64,000 nucleotides of DNA, taken from the NCBI GenBank assembly GCA_934454145.1, contig CAKSFT010000007.1, positions 150,573 to 214,572 on the forward strand, read 5' to 3'. This stretch comes from an uncultured Clostridia bacterium (GTDB taxonomy: Bacteria > Bacillota > Clostridia > UBA1381). The notes under the pieces are model-generated. The model had not been told where the DNA came from. It made no database searches and was given only the letters and a program-made list of their open reading frames with translations. The translations under genes and the position numbers were made by a program. This document shows, one piece after another, positions 25,600 to 34,843 of the stretch; the first letter of the stretch is position 1; every line of letters begins with the position of its first letter.

Positions 25600-28329
25600 T
25601 CACCTTATAATATAAATATCACACACCTGTGAATACTGTTTTTTCAAGATTACCGTATCACCGGGCAAAATCTCGGAGTTTTGCGAATTGCTTACCTCCA
25701 TGGTGTCCGTGTCGAGAAGAGTATACGTGTTCTGCCCGTATACAGTGCTGATATAGTGTGACTCCTGATATGTTTCGTCCTTGCCGCTGTCCGAAACATT
25801 TACCAGCAAAATGTTGTTGTCCTTTCTGTCAACAACCTTGCCGTAGACAAGCAGCAGCTGCGGCATGTCGGCGGCGGTCTTTGCGGGCGGCTCGACTGTG
25901 GAGCTGTTGCCTGCCTGCACTCTGTAGCCGCCGACGTTTTTATAGCTTACCAAAACTCTCACCGACTCGATTTCTCCCAGTGCATTTGCCTCAAACTGGA
26001 TAATGTCGCCCTTGGAGAGCTTGCTCAAACCGCCTTCCGTTCCATACCACTTTGTCCCCGATTCCGGCTCGATTTTCACCGCGTCCGCGCTTAGGTTTCG
26101 GCTTACAAGGTTTCCGCCCGAATAGAAATAAATCTTTATGACTTCTTCGTCATCTTCATTCAAACCGCGCTCGACTTTCTGTATCATGTACGAGCGGCTG
26201 TTTGCGTCAAGGGTGGAAGTGTCCGGACCCTTTGTCCCGACTGTCGCAAACTCGGGGACATAAAATTTGTCTGCATTGTACAGTGTCACTGTTTCTTTTT
26301 CAAAATAATAATCGGAACTATAGCCCTGTGTCAGCTTTGTCTTAACCTTGTATGCTTTTTCATTTGTTTTCAGGCTTTCTGCCTGCGGCACCTCAAATGC
26401 CGTTGTGCTGCCGACATAATATTTTGCCCCGACAAGGCTCATATAAAGCCTGGACTCTTCGCCGCCGGAGCCGCATACATAGTCCTTCGTAAGGGGATAG
26501 TCCACAGTCCCCGGGGTTTTCCCCAGGCGGTCAAGCGGCAGTGCAAGCTCTGTGATTTTGCCGTCCTTTGTCTTGAACACAACAATGTCGCTCTGCGTCT
26601 TTCCGGCGGAGTCTACCAGAGAATTGTAAACCTCGCTGTCGGCAAGCCTCGCGCCGCCCGTGTGCAAAGGTGAATAAAATTTTACTTTTTCAGAGAGTTC
26701 AAAGCTTTGGATTTTTCCCGAATCGGTGTATGCCTTGATGAAATATTTTTCCGTTTCCTCGTCCTCATATGCATTTGTGACATATGCATATTCAAATTCG
26801 CCCGACATTTTCACCCCGGCGATGTATCCGTCGGCAGAAAGATAAAAATCTCCGCTCTTGCCCATTTGCGGCACAGTTGTCAGCTTTCCTCCCTCAATGA
26901 CTTTCTTAAAGGTTTTTGACAGATAATATTTTTCACCGTCAATCTCATAAAAATCGCCCTTTTCGTCATCTCCGATTCCGCTGACCGTCCCGTTTACGGC
27001 ATTCTGAGAAACCACAATATTGTAAATCTTTTCCCCGTTTTTCAGGCTTATTTCTTCTACTGTTGCTATGTTGTATTTCTGCAAAGCCCCGATTTCCGCC
27101 GCCGCTTTGTTCAGCGTGATATTGACGGCTGTTTCGCTGTCCGCCTTGACCGAGCCTCCGCCATACATAAACGCAATAATCCCCGAAAGCCCCGACACTC
27201 CGTCTATCGGATAATCATAATATACATGAACAAACACCGCGTCTGCAGAATTGTCGCCGTCATTGTCCGTTATTTCCAGTTTGTCCGCCGCCTCAAGATA
27301 CTCCTCGCCGACATTGCTTATACGGTCGTGATATACTCCGTTACAAAACACTGCCGCATCCGAGTCGATTTTTATGCGATAGTTCTTCTTTCCGTCAAAT
27401 GCAGAAATTTTTCCGTCCGAAAAGCTTTCAAAATCCTCCGGCAAAATCTCCCATGTTTTTGTTGCCTTTGTGTTTTCCCACATACATATGATGCGGTCGC
27501 CGTCATCGCCGCAATCGGCATAAGCACACACCGCCTTGCCCATCATGAAAATGTCCGCGGCGCCCGTTGTCCTGAATCTGCGCTTGTTTATCTCAATTTC
27601 ATCTTCCGCAAGAATTTTATCGGGGTCAAAATTCATATAATATACCCCTGTCACAACACCCTTTTGCAGGAATATGTCCCTCTTGGAGAGATATGTTTCA
27701 TTCTCGTTTTCCTCAATGCGTGTCCCGTCCGCGTCTATCGTGGTTTTCGCCGCCGGCATATTCACGGCATTCTCAAGCGCCGCAAAAAAGTCACGGTATG
27801 TCACCTCTTTGTCGCGCCCAGCCGCGATGCCCTCAAAAACCCCGTGCTCTTCGGCATAAGCAAAGCTGTCCTGTGCAATTATTTCATAATGCAAGGCCCT
27901 CAAAAGCCATTTTGCCAAATCAACATACGTGAGTCCTCTGTCGGGATAAAAATTTTCCCCCTCTTCCAGCACTCCGTATTGTTTTGCGGTATATATGCCC
28001 GAGGCATATTCATTTGCCGTGCTCACATCTTTATATGGGCTCTCGGGCGCTTTTTCGCCAAGCGTGCCGGTCAGTATTTTTGCCATGGTTTTTGCCCCGT
28101 ACGCCCTCGTCACCTTTTTTGCCATGTCAAAGCTTTCCTGTGGTTCGTCAATAAAACCGAGATATGAAAGCAAATCATAAATACACTTATAGTCGCTGTT
28201 GTCCGACGCCGATTCACCCGAAAGAAATCTTTTCGGCACAGGCACATCGTCCTCAACGGCATAAGCCGCCGCCGAAAATCCCATCCAGACCGCCAGTACC
28301 GCTGCAATAAATCTATTGTACTTTTTCAT
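25600..28329 (-). CDS. SLH-domain surface protein with large unassigned region
   Basis: A 909-residue secreted protein: signal peptide (about 1-25), then two or three degenerate SLH motifs (about 60-195, with VTRAYGAKTMAKIL and FYPDRGLTYVDLAKWLLRAL) that should bind pyruvylated secondary wall polymer. About 700 residues of beta-rich sequence without a recognised family follow. Its start overlaps the upstream gene's stop by 17 bp with AGGTGAAAA as ribosome binding site, implying translational coupling and a common role. SLH repeats at the N-terminus, with an unknown C-terminal body, are less common than C-terminal SLH. The body could be a carbohydrate-binding or structural scaffold; function unknown. 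Confidence 0.75.
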   Translation of the reverse strand: MKKYNRFIAAVLAVWMGFSAAAYAVEDDVPVPKRFLSGESASDNSDYKCIYDLLSYLGFIDEPQESFDMAKKVTRAYGAKTMAKILTGTLGEKAPESPYKDVSTANEYASGIYTAKQYGVLEEGENFYPDRGLTYVDLAKWLLRALHYEIIAQDSFAYAEEHGVFEGIAAGRDKEVTYRDFFAALENAVNMPAAKTTIDADGTRIEENENETYLSKRDIFLQKGVVTGVYYMNFDPDKILAEDEIEINKRRFRTTGAADIFMMGKAVCAYADCGDDGDRIICMWENTKATKTWEILPEDFESFSDGKISAFDGKKNYRIKIDSDAAVFCNGVYHDRISNVGEEYLEAADKLEITDNDGDNSADAVFVHVYYDYPIDGVSGLSGIIAFMYGGGSVKADSETAVNITLNKAAAEIGALQKYNIATVEEISLKNGEKIYNIVVSQNAVNGTVSGIGDDEKGDFYEIDGEKYYLSKTFKKVIEGGKLTTVPQMGKSGDFYLSADGYIAGVKMSGEFEYAYVTNAYEDEETEKYFIKAYTDSGKIQSFELSEKVKFYSPLHTGGARLADSEVYNSLVDSAGKTQSDIVVFKTKDGKITELALPLDRLGKTPGTVDYPLTKDYVCGSGGEESRLYMSLVGAKYYVGSTTAFEVPQAESLKTNEKAYKVKTKLTQGYSSDYYFEKETVTLYNADKFYVPEFATVGTKGPDTSTLDANSRSYMIQKVERGLNEDDEEVIKIYFYSGGNLVSRNLSADAVKIEPESGTKWYGTEGGLSKLSKGDIIQFEANALGEIESVRVLVSYKNVGGYRVQAGNSSTVEPPAKTAADMPQLLLVYGKVVDRKDNNILLVNVSDSGKDETYQESHYISTVYGQNTYTLLDTDTMEVSNSQNSEILPGDTVILKKQYSQVCDIYIIR

Positions 28330-31129
28330 TTTTCACCTCATATATTCTCAGCATTCTCGAAATAACCGTCAATGCCTCCGCCCTTGTCGCATTTGCCTTC
28401 GGGAAAAACATATTTCCCCCTCTGCCCGTCAAAATTCCTCCTGCATGTGCAAATCCGACTGCGTCTTTTGCCCAGTCCGAAATCTCACTGCTGTCGGCAA
28501 AATCAGCCGCGCCCGCTTTTTCTTTGGCACTGTTTAGAATATTGTTTATCACAACAGCCATCTCTTCGCGTGTGATGTTGTCCTCAGGGCGGAAAAATCC
28601 GTCCGCTCCCGACATAAGCCCTCTTTCGGCGGCGCCCAGAACCGCCTCATAATACCACTTGTCCGCGCTGATGTCCTTTATTTCGGCAACGGCTTTTTGC
28701 GGCATGTCTGCAAAAGCCTTTGAAATCATTGCCGCAAACTGCGCCCTTGTGACAATCCCGTCCGGGTTGAAAGTCCCGTCGCCCATGCCGTTTACGATTC
28801 CTTTTTCGTACATGCCGGCAATCTCCTGTGCCGCCCAGTGTCCCTTTATGTCAGAAAATATTTCATTTTCTGACGGTTTTGGCTCTGTCGGCTCTTTTGT
28901 TTCGTCGTTCTTTTTTCCGTCTTCCACCTTCGGCACGGCAGGCATTGCGCTCGCGCCGCCGCCCCCGCCGGAGCCGCCTTTGGAAATATTTGCCGAGACT
29001 GTTACGCTTTCGCTTTTGACCGCATCGCCGTCATACGGATAGTTCTTTGCCTTTGGCGTCAGCTCGGCATGCACTTTCATGCCTGCCATGTCCTTTGTGA
29101 GCACAAGGCTGTCACCGTCCTGCAAAAACCTTGTGTCGGCATACCATTTCACTTCGCACTCGCCTTCATCGCCGTTTAAGTCGCTGTATACATAGCTTAC
29201 ATATATGCTCTGTCCCACTTTTGCACTGCCGTTTATTTTTATGTCGGAAACAGTCGGTCTCATCAGCCCGTACACCGCTTCGCTGAAGACCTCTTCGCCT
29301 TCGGCAGTGGACTTTACGGGCGTTACCCCTGCTTTTATGAGGCAGTCACAGTCGTCCTTTGTCACAGTGTATGTTTTCTCTGTCCCGATTTTCTCAAAAG
29401 TCTTTCCCCCGTCCGTGCTTCTGTACCAGCAGTATTTCTCTTCCTTTCGCTCCTGGTTGTTTGCATCAAAATAGTCAAAACTTACGCCAAGCTCACCGTT
29501 TTCTTTCATTTCTCCCAAAATCTTCACGTTTTCCGCCTTTGGCAGAAAAAATCCGGTAAAGACTTCGCTCATTGTTTCTTCACCCTCATACGGTTCCTCT
29601 GTTGACACCGGGGTCACGGAAAACTTAAAATATTTGTTCTTGTCATGCTCTGTCAAAGCATACTCAAGTCCGTCCGCACTTTCAATCAGCTTAAACTCGC
29701 CGTCGGGAGTGTCACAGCAATACCATTTGTACAAGCTCTTTCCTTCCTTTTCCTCCCCCGGCTTGTCATTTATGTCGCTATATACATAGCTTGCTCTCAA
29801 CACAGAATCGCTTTTGAGCTCTCCCAAAAACCCGAGTTTCACCTGTGATGCCGCCGGTGCGACATTCCCGACAACCCTGAAATGGTATATGTCTGTCTGG
29901 GTTTTGCCGTTCTCTGTGTCGGTGCCCGTCACAGTCAGCACATAATCGCCCACCTCTGTCAGCCGTGTGCCCGACACAAATGCCTTTTCTTCACCGCCCG
30001 GCGTTTTCAGAACTGCCTCTATGGTTCCCCTTGGGTTCTGCGGAATAACCGGCGTGATGTCGGAATACACTCCGCCCTCCTCCGGGTCTGCCATTTTGTC
30101 AAACATTCTCTGTGTCGTAAAAGTATATTCATAATCCTCCGGCAGCGGCAGATATTGTGTCTGCGCCGCTTTTATGCCCTGTTTCAGCACAACCCTGTAT
30201 TCGCTGTTGTATTCCAAAAGGCCCGGGAATGTCAGGGTTATCCTGTTGTCCGCGGCATCCGTGCTGTATTTTTCACTGCCTGTCTGCACGCCGTTTTCAT
30301 AAACCGAAACAGAATCCGCCACGCCTGCCGCGTCAATATTTACGTTGAAATCCAAAGACACATCGGCGTCAATCGCGGCGACAGCGCCGTTTTCGGGCTT
30401 TGTCCCCGTCACCGACAGCCCCAGCTGGCGCACATACACGTCATCTATCCAGTACACTGCGTCGCTGTTGATTTTCGGCACCCATGCCTCAGCGCCGTCG
30501 CGGTAGTTTGCGGCGATATAAAACGTCACTTTTGATATGTCGCTGAGGGTTGCTTTTGCATTATAAACCGTATCTTTTCCGTTTGCGGTTGCCTTGACGG
30601 AATATGTGTTGTTTTCAAAATCAAAGGTCAACAGAAATTTTACATAATTTTTGCTGTTTAATGTTGCAAGATAATTGCCCATGCCGTTGAAAAACAACGA
30701 ATCCGTATAATGATAATACGTACCGATTCTCGCCCCCGACGAATTGAGCACAAAGCTGTTGTTGAACAACGCGCTTATGCTGTCCGCTCTCACAGAAAAT
30801 CCCACCTCCGCGACACCGCGGTTTATTTTGTCAAAGCTTATTTCAAATCCTGTTTCGGGGTTTGAGTTTTTTGAAACCTCCTGCTTTTTTTGCTGAATCC
30901 TGACAGCATTTGTTCCGCTTACGGGGTCTTTTTCCACAGTGACGCTGTCGCCCTCGGCGGAATCCTTCACCGCCAGCCCGGCGATGCCCGTTTCGGAAAG
31001 CTTTGTGCCGGGTGCATATTCTTCAAAGCTTTCGTCCGCAAAGGTAAAGCTGTCCCTTGCCGACGCCCTTCCCGGCGCTGTGCCCAAAACAATCAAACAA
31101 GCAGTCAAAACCGACATAAATTTTTTCAT
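28313..31129 (-). CDS. SLH-anchored multi-domain surface protein
   Basis: A 938-residue secreted protein. After a signal peptide (about 1-24) comes a module homologous to those of the 1678-residue protein (about 28-235, VEKDPVSGTNAVRIQQKKQ). Next are an SbsA-type Ig-like domain (about 240-350) and about three repeats of 90 residues (about 430-730, with SYVYSDINDKPGEE and SYVYSDLNGDEGE). A Gly-rich hinge and three canonical SLH motifs end the protein (about 765-930, IKGHWAAQEIAGMYEKGIVN and VTRAQFAAMIS). No catalytic domain is recognised, so adhesion or substrate binding is the likely role. AAAAGGAGG precedes the start. It lies 24 bp after the upstream beta-helix gene. Confidence 0.82.
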   Translation of the reverse strand: MKKFMSVLTACLIVLGTAPGRASARDSFTFADESFEEYAPGTKLSETGIAGLAVKDSAEGDSVTVEKDPVSGTNAVRIQQKKQEVSKNSNPETGFEISFDKINRGVAEVGFSVRADSISALFNNSFVLNSSGARIGTYYHYTDSLFFNGMGNYLATLNSKNYVKFLLTFDFENNTYSVKATANGKDTVYNAKATLSDISKVTFYIAANYRDGAEAWVPKINSDAVYWIDDVYVRQLGLSVTGTKPENGAVAAIDADVSLDFNVNIDAAGVADSVSVYENGVQTGSEKYSTDAADNRITLTFPGLLEYNSEYRVVLKQGIKAAQTQYLPLPEDYEYTFTTQRMFDKMADPEEGGVYSDITPVIPQNPRGTIEAVLKTPGGEEKAFVSGTRLTEVGDYVLTVTGTDTENGKTQTDIYHFRVVGNVAPAASQVKLGFLGELKSDSVLRASYVYSDINDKPGEEKEGKSLYKWYCCDTPDGEFKLIESADGLEYALTEHDKNKYFKFSVTPVSTEEPYEGEETMSEVFTGFFLPKAENVKILGEMKENGELGVSFDYFDANNQERKEEKYCWYRSTDGGKTFEKIGTEKTYTVTKDDCDCLIKAGVTPVKSTAEGEEVFSEAVYGLMRPTVSDIKINGSAKVGQSIYVSYVYSDLNGDEGECEVKWYADTRFLQDGDSLVLTKDMAGMKVHAELTPKAKNYPYDGDAVKSESVTVSANISKGGSGGGGGASAMPAVPKVEDGKKNDETKEPTEPKPSENEIFSDIKGHWAAQEIAGMYEKGIVNGMGDGTFNPDGIVTRAQFAAMISKAFADMPQKAVAEIKDISADKWYYEAVLGAAERGLMSGADGFFRPEDNITREEMAVVINNILNSAKEKAGAADFADSSEISDWAKDAVGFAHAGGILTGRGGNMFFPKANATRAEALTVISRMLRIYEVKNEKVQ

Positions 31130-31153
31130 GGCTACCTCCTTTTTGCACTTTGT

Positions 31154-33733
31154 TTAAAGTCTGTCTACAAGATTTTTTATCATATCTTCGTCCAAGACAC
31201 CCTCCATATCCTTTCCGCTCACCACGATAAGCCCCGCGTCGTCCCACAAAACCTTCTTTTGGAACAAATCGCTGACTGACCTGAGCGGCACAAGCGTCCT
31301 TGAATTTTCAATAATACATTCTCCCAAAAGCTCTGTTTCTCCGCCGTCAATCAAAGCCTTTTTGCTGTTTTTTTCAAGCTCCAGCCTTTTGCCGTTGTAT
31401 TCAATCAATATTTTGCCTTCGTCATATGTGACGTCCGCGCCCAGCATTTCCCCCAGGAATCTTATCGGCACATATGTAAGATTATTTTTTATCTTTGGCG
31501 TCACGCCGATATTGTCCTTGTCTATCAGTTTTTTTGTCCAGTTTACATATGCGCACGGCTTGCCGACCGCCAGCACAACCGCGTCGTCGGAAAGTGCGCT
31601 CTTCAGGCGCGAGGTTATCAGCCCGGCTTTGTTGTAATCCGCCGCACGGAAGTCCGGAAGCTTTGCCGCCGCCTCGTCCGAAATCTGATAATTTTCGTTT
31701 TCCGGGTCCTCAAAGGCATTCATGCCGACAGTTGCACCGTCGTCATATTCCGACCAGTTTTTCATCATCGCCACCGTCACGTCATTCGACATCGGCTGCA
31801 AATCTATGACCTTCCCGACCTTGCAGCTGATGTTATTCTTTATGACATTAAACTTTGGCGCCACGGGATTGTCGTCCTCCAAAATATCTGACAGGTGCTC
31901 AAATTTTTTGTACGCATCGTTCAGCTTAAAATTGCCTGCGTCCACCCCCAGGTTCGGCAGATATTCTGTGCCGTATCCCACGCCTATTGCCGAAACCAGA
32001 ACAGAACTTTCCTTGTTGTTTACAAACACATTGTCATTGACCTTGTTGTCACGGCCGCCGTTTACAAAAACACCTGTGCCGTCTATGTTATAAAAAAGGT
32101 TCTGTTCAACTGTGATTCCGCTCTGCACGTCATCAAGATATATCCCATATTGCCCCGAATGGTCAGAGTCGGAATTTATGTCGTGGATAATGTTTTTGCG
32201 CAGCACCGTTCCGCGCTTTACAAGGCTTCTGCCGGTATAGCAGGCGCCCATGTCCGCCGCCTCCTTCAGCACATCGGAAATATCGTTGTACTCAATCACA
32301 TTTTCCAAACCGGAAAATTGTATCGCAAGGTGCGGGCCGTCATAAAAGGTGTTGAACCGCGCCGTGTTTCCGCAGCCGTTCAGGGTCAGCGCACCATAGT
32401 ATGTCTTGTTAAGCCTCCCGAAATTGTGCACCCAGTTGTTTGTCACAAGCACATTGCCCGGCTCAAGAGTTTCCTCATTGCCGCATTCAACCGCAATTCC
32501 TCTTCCGCCCACATTGTATATGTGCGAGCTGTCTACGGTCACGTTTTTTGAATAATAAACATTTACACCGTTGCCGGAAACATTTTTTACGGTATTCCCG
32601 AAAAGCTTTATGTTTTCGGAATTATTCACCGAAATTCCGCCGCTTCTTGTCCCTGCAAAATTGATGTCCCGTATTTCAATATTTTTGCAGTTTTCAATTT
32701 TAATCAGGTTGTTTGAAGAAAATCCCAAAAGGATTTTGCTGTCCTTGTTGTTATCCAAGGGATATATGTAAAATTCGCCCGTGTCCTTGTCATAAAACCA
32801 TTCCCCCGGCGAATCCAATTCGCACAGCAGGTTGTATATATAAAATCTCTGCCCTTCCGCAAGCCCAAAAGATGACGGATACTCACTCTGGATTGTCATG
32901 TTTTCTGTGTCAACACTCCTTAGCGGTGTTGTCTGGTCAGACCAGTCATACCGCCAATAGCCGAAAAGCCATGCATTTTCCGCTTCTCCCCATTTTTCCA
33001 GGCGCTCTTTTGAAACATTTACCTTGAAAATCATTGTCGGCGCCTCTTTCAGCGGCGGCAATGTGCTTTTGTCGGCAATTCTCCCCGGGACAAGCCCTTC
33101 CTGCACAACAGTCCCCACCCTCAGGTATTCCCCGGCATCGGGATATCTTGCAATGCTTGTTATTTGGTCGTTGTAGAAAACCTCCGGGGTTGCCAGCATC
33201 TCGTTTGCACTGCTTATGTCATCGGGATAACTTGCATGCAAATCCCATTGGCTGTGACCCGTGACATACAGCCTGTTGTATGCCGCGACATTGTTGTCAC
33301 GCAGATTGTATGAATAGATTTTTCCCTTTGCGGCGTCGGCAAAATCTCCGTTTTCCGCCTTTTTGCAGTCGCCCAGCGTGATTTCTGTGCCCCCCACAAT
33401 ATTTACCTCTTCAAGGGGATATGCCCTGTACACCACCGGCGCGCCTTCTTCGCCGCTGTCCTCGGCGCCGAATGCAACAGATTCCGAAACAGCATAACTT
33501 CCCCCTCTTATCGTAACAGTGACCCCGCCTGACGGATAAGCCTTATTTTTCTTCAGCTCCCTCACGGCATCTCTTGCCTCGACAATGCTTGAAAACGGTT
33601 TCGCAAGGCTTCCGTCGCCTGCGTCCGCCGCATTGGCGTCCACAAAGTATTCAATCCGCTCTTCTGCATGCACAGCCGCGGCCATGGGCACAAGCATCGA
33701 AAATGATAAAAATAAAGGTAAATATCTCTTCAT
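31154..33733 (-). CDS. secreted right-handed beta-helix protein with copper-amine-oxidase-N-like tail
   Basis: An 859-residue exported protein. Signal peptide about 1-23, then a pectate-lyase-like parallel beta-helix (about 25-690, opening YFVDANAADAGDGSLAKPFS and containing FYIYNLLCELDSPGEWFYDK and many Asn-rich turns). A C-terminal Cu_amine_oxidN1-type domain follows (about 725-855, LTYVPIRFLGEMLGADVTYD), a wall-associated stalk module in Firmicutes. The beta-helix is paralogous to the C-terminal third of the 1678-residue protein. ATG 33733 has AAGGAGG; an 8-codon upstream extension does not. First gene of a minus-strand operon reading through the SLH genes, with promoter and AraC-type repeats at 33828-33895. 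Confidence 0.83.
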   Translation of the reverse strand: MKRYLPLFLSFSMLVPMAAAVHAEERIEYFVDANAADAGDGSLAKPFSSIVEARDAVRELKKNKAYPSGGVTVTIRGGSYAVSESVAFGAEDSGEEGAPVVYRAYPLEEVNIVGGTEITLGDCKKAENGDFADAAKGKIYSYNLRDNNVAAYNRLYVTGHSQWDLHASYPDDISSANEMLATPEVFYNDQITSIARYPDAGEYLRVGTVVQEGLVPGRIADKSTLPPLKEAPTMIFKVNVSKERLEKWGEAENAWLFGYWRYDWSDQTTPLRSVDTENMTIQSEYPSSFGLAEGQRFYIYNLLCELDSPGEWFYDKDTGEFYIYPLDNNKDSKILLGFSSNNLIKIENCKNIEIRDINFAGTRSGGISVNNSENIKLFGNTVKNVSGNGVNVYYSKNVTVDSSHIYNVGGRGIAVECGNEETLEPGNVLVTNNWVHNFGRLNKTYYGALTLNGCGNTARFNTFYDGPHLAIQFSGLENVIEYNDISDVLKEAADMGACYTGRSLVKRGTVLRKNIIHDINSDSDHSGQYGIYLDDVQSGITVEQNLFYNIDGTGVFVNGGRDNKVNDNVFVNNKESSVLVSAIGVGYGTEYLPNLGVDAGNFKLNDAYKKFEHLSDILEDDNPVAPKFNVIKNNISCKVGKVIDLQPMSNDVTVAMMKNWSEYDDGATVGMNAFEDPENENYQISDEAAAKLPDFRAADYNKAGLITSRLKSALSDDAVVLAVGKPCAYVNWTKKLIDKDNIGVTPKIKNNLTYVPIRFLGEMLGADVTYDEGKILIEYNGKRLELEKNSKKALIDGGETELLGECIIENSRTLVPLRSVSDLFQKKVLWDDAGLIVVSGKDMEGVLDEDMIKNLVDRL

Positions 33734-33761
33734 GTCAATCCTCCTTGTACAAATCATATAT

Positions 33762-33795
33762 AAGTAATTGTAAAATGCAAATTCTGCAATTACCT
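33762..33795. repeat. long-stem palindrome, copy 3
   Basis: AAGTAATTGTAAAATGCAAA followed by TTCTGCAATTACCT, a compact palindrome with about 12-13 pairs. It lies in the 5' leader of the beta-helix/SLH operon, 28 nt upstream of the start codon and just before AAGGAGG. Confidence 0.75.
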
Positions 33796-33827
33796 ACAAA
33801 ATCATATATTGACTTCTCTATGTTTTT

Positions 33828-33895
33828 ATTATATAATGTGAAATATATCAATTCAATATCCTATTATGCTGTTTAGTACTCTTATAATGCTGTTT
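33828..33895 (-). promoter_or_regulatory. promoter of the beta-helix/SLH operon with AraC-type operator
   Basis: Minus strand: TTGAAT (33856-33851), 17-bp spacer, TATAAT (33833-33828). Upstream lie direct repeats ATGCTGTTT at 33866-33874 and 33887-33895, starting exactly 21 bp apart, the usual geometry for one AraC monomer per repeat. The adjacent divergent AraC gene is the likely activator. Confidence 0.72.
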
Positions 33896-33972
33896 TTATG
33901 TGAATTTTAACATAAAATATCACAATAACAGAATATATTTCAAAAAATTCACCAAAAAATGGGGGTGTGTTT

Positions 33973-34803
33973 ATGCCGAAGATAGATTTTGAATCGGTTA
34001 TGCTTTTGGGGCTGCCCGTAGATTTTTATGAAACCACCATATACACAACAATCCAGAAAGAAAACTGGCACGAATATGTGGAGCTTATCTTTGCCGTAGA
34101 AGGCTCGGGATATGTAAAAGTCGATTCGGAATATATTCCGATTGAAAAAAATGAATTTTGCATCATAAATTCGTATCTGCTGCACGGCGCAAAAGGGAAT
34201 CCGGAAGGGTTTCATTTTTACAATTTGCTTATCTCCGCCGATTTTTGCAACTACAATGGGCTGGACATAAAAAATTTCACCTTTGAAACAAAATTCCGCG
34301 ACGACGAACTCAAAAACAAGCTTTTGTCCCTGTATATTGCATACAGAAACCGCCTTGACCCGTTCCATTATGCGCATGTCAGCCTGGCATTTCTTGATTT
34401 TATGATTCATCTGGTAAAATACCACGCATCACCGACCGCAAAACAAAACGAACAGCAGGATATCGCACTGGCGATTGGATATATACGCTCGCATATAGAC
34501 AAAAAAATGACTGTGGACGAAATTGCAAAACAAAGCGGACTGAGCAAATATCATTTTGAAAGAAAATTTAAAAAAGAACTCGGTTGTTCCGTGCTTGATT
34601 ACATCAACAAACTGCGATGTACAGAAATATGCCGCAAATTAAATTCAAGCTCCGCCACCATAAAAGAATGTTTTAACATGTCATGTTTCAGCAATTATTC
34701 TTATTTTGCAAAAATGTTTAAAAAACACATAGGAATCTCGCCGTCACAGTACAAAAAAGAGTGTGACAGAAAAAACTCATGCAATAAGCCTTCGGGCGGG
34801 TAA
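33973..34803 (+). CDS. AraC-family transcriptional regulator
   Basis: A 276-residue regulator with an N-terminal cupin-like AraC_binding domain (about 20-150, WHEYVELIFAVEGSGYVKVD) and a C-terminal double helix-turn-helix (about 175-270, DEIAKQSGLSKYHFERKFKK and FSNYSYFAKMFKKHIGISPS). The cupin domain probably senses a sugar. ATG 33973 follows GGGGGTG; GTG 33967 is a possible alternative. It is divergent from the beta-helix/SLH operon, which carries 21-bp-spaced repeats at its promoter. The stop lies about 40 bp before the third structured element. Confidence 0.9.
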   Translation: MPKIDFESVMLLGLPVDFYETTIYTTIQKENWHEYVELIFAVEGSGYVKVDSEYIPIEKNEFCIINSYLLHGAKGNPEGFHFYNLLISADFCNYNGLDIKNFTFETKFRDDELKNKLLSLYIAYRNRLDPFHYAHVSLAFLDFMIHLVKYHASPTAKQNEQQDIALAIGYIRSHIDKKMTVDEIAKQSGLSKYHFERKFKKELGCSVLDYINKLRCTEICRKLNSSSATIKECFNMSCFSNYSYFAKMFKKHIGISPSQYKKECDRKNSCNKPSGG

Positions 34804-34843
34804 ATATACACACGGCTATCGCGTGATTTTTTACACAATCAAA

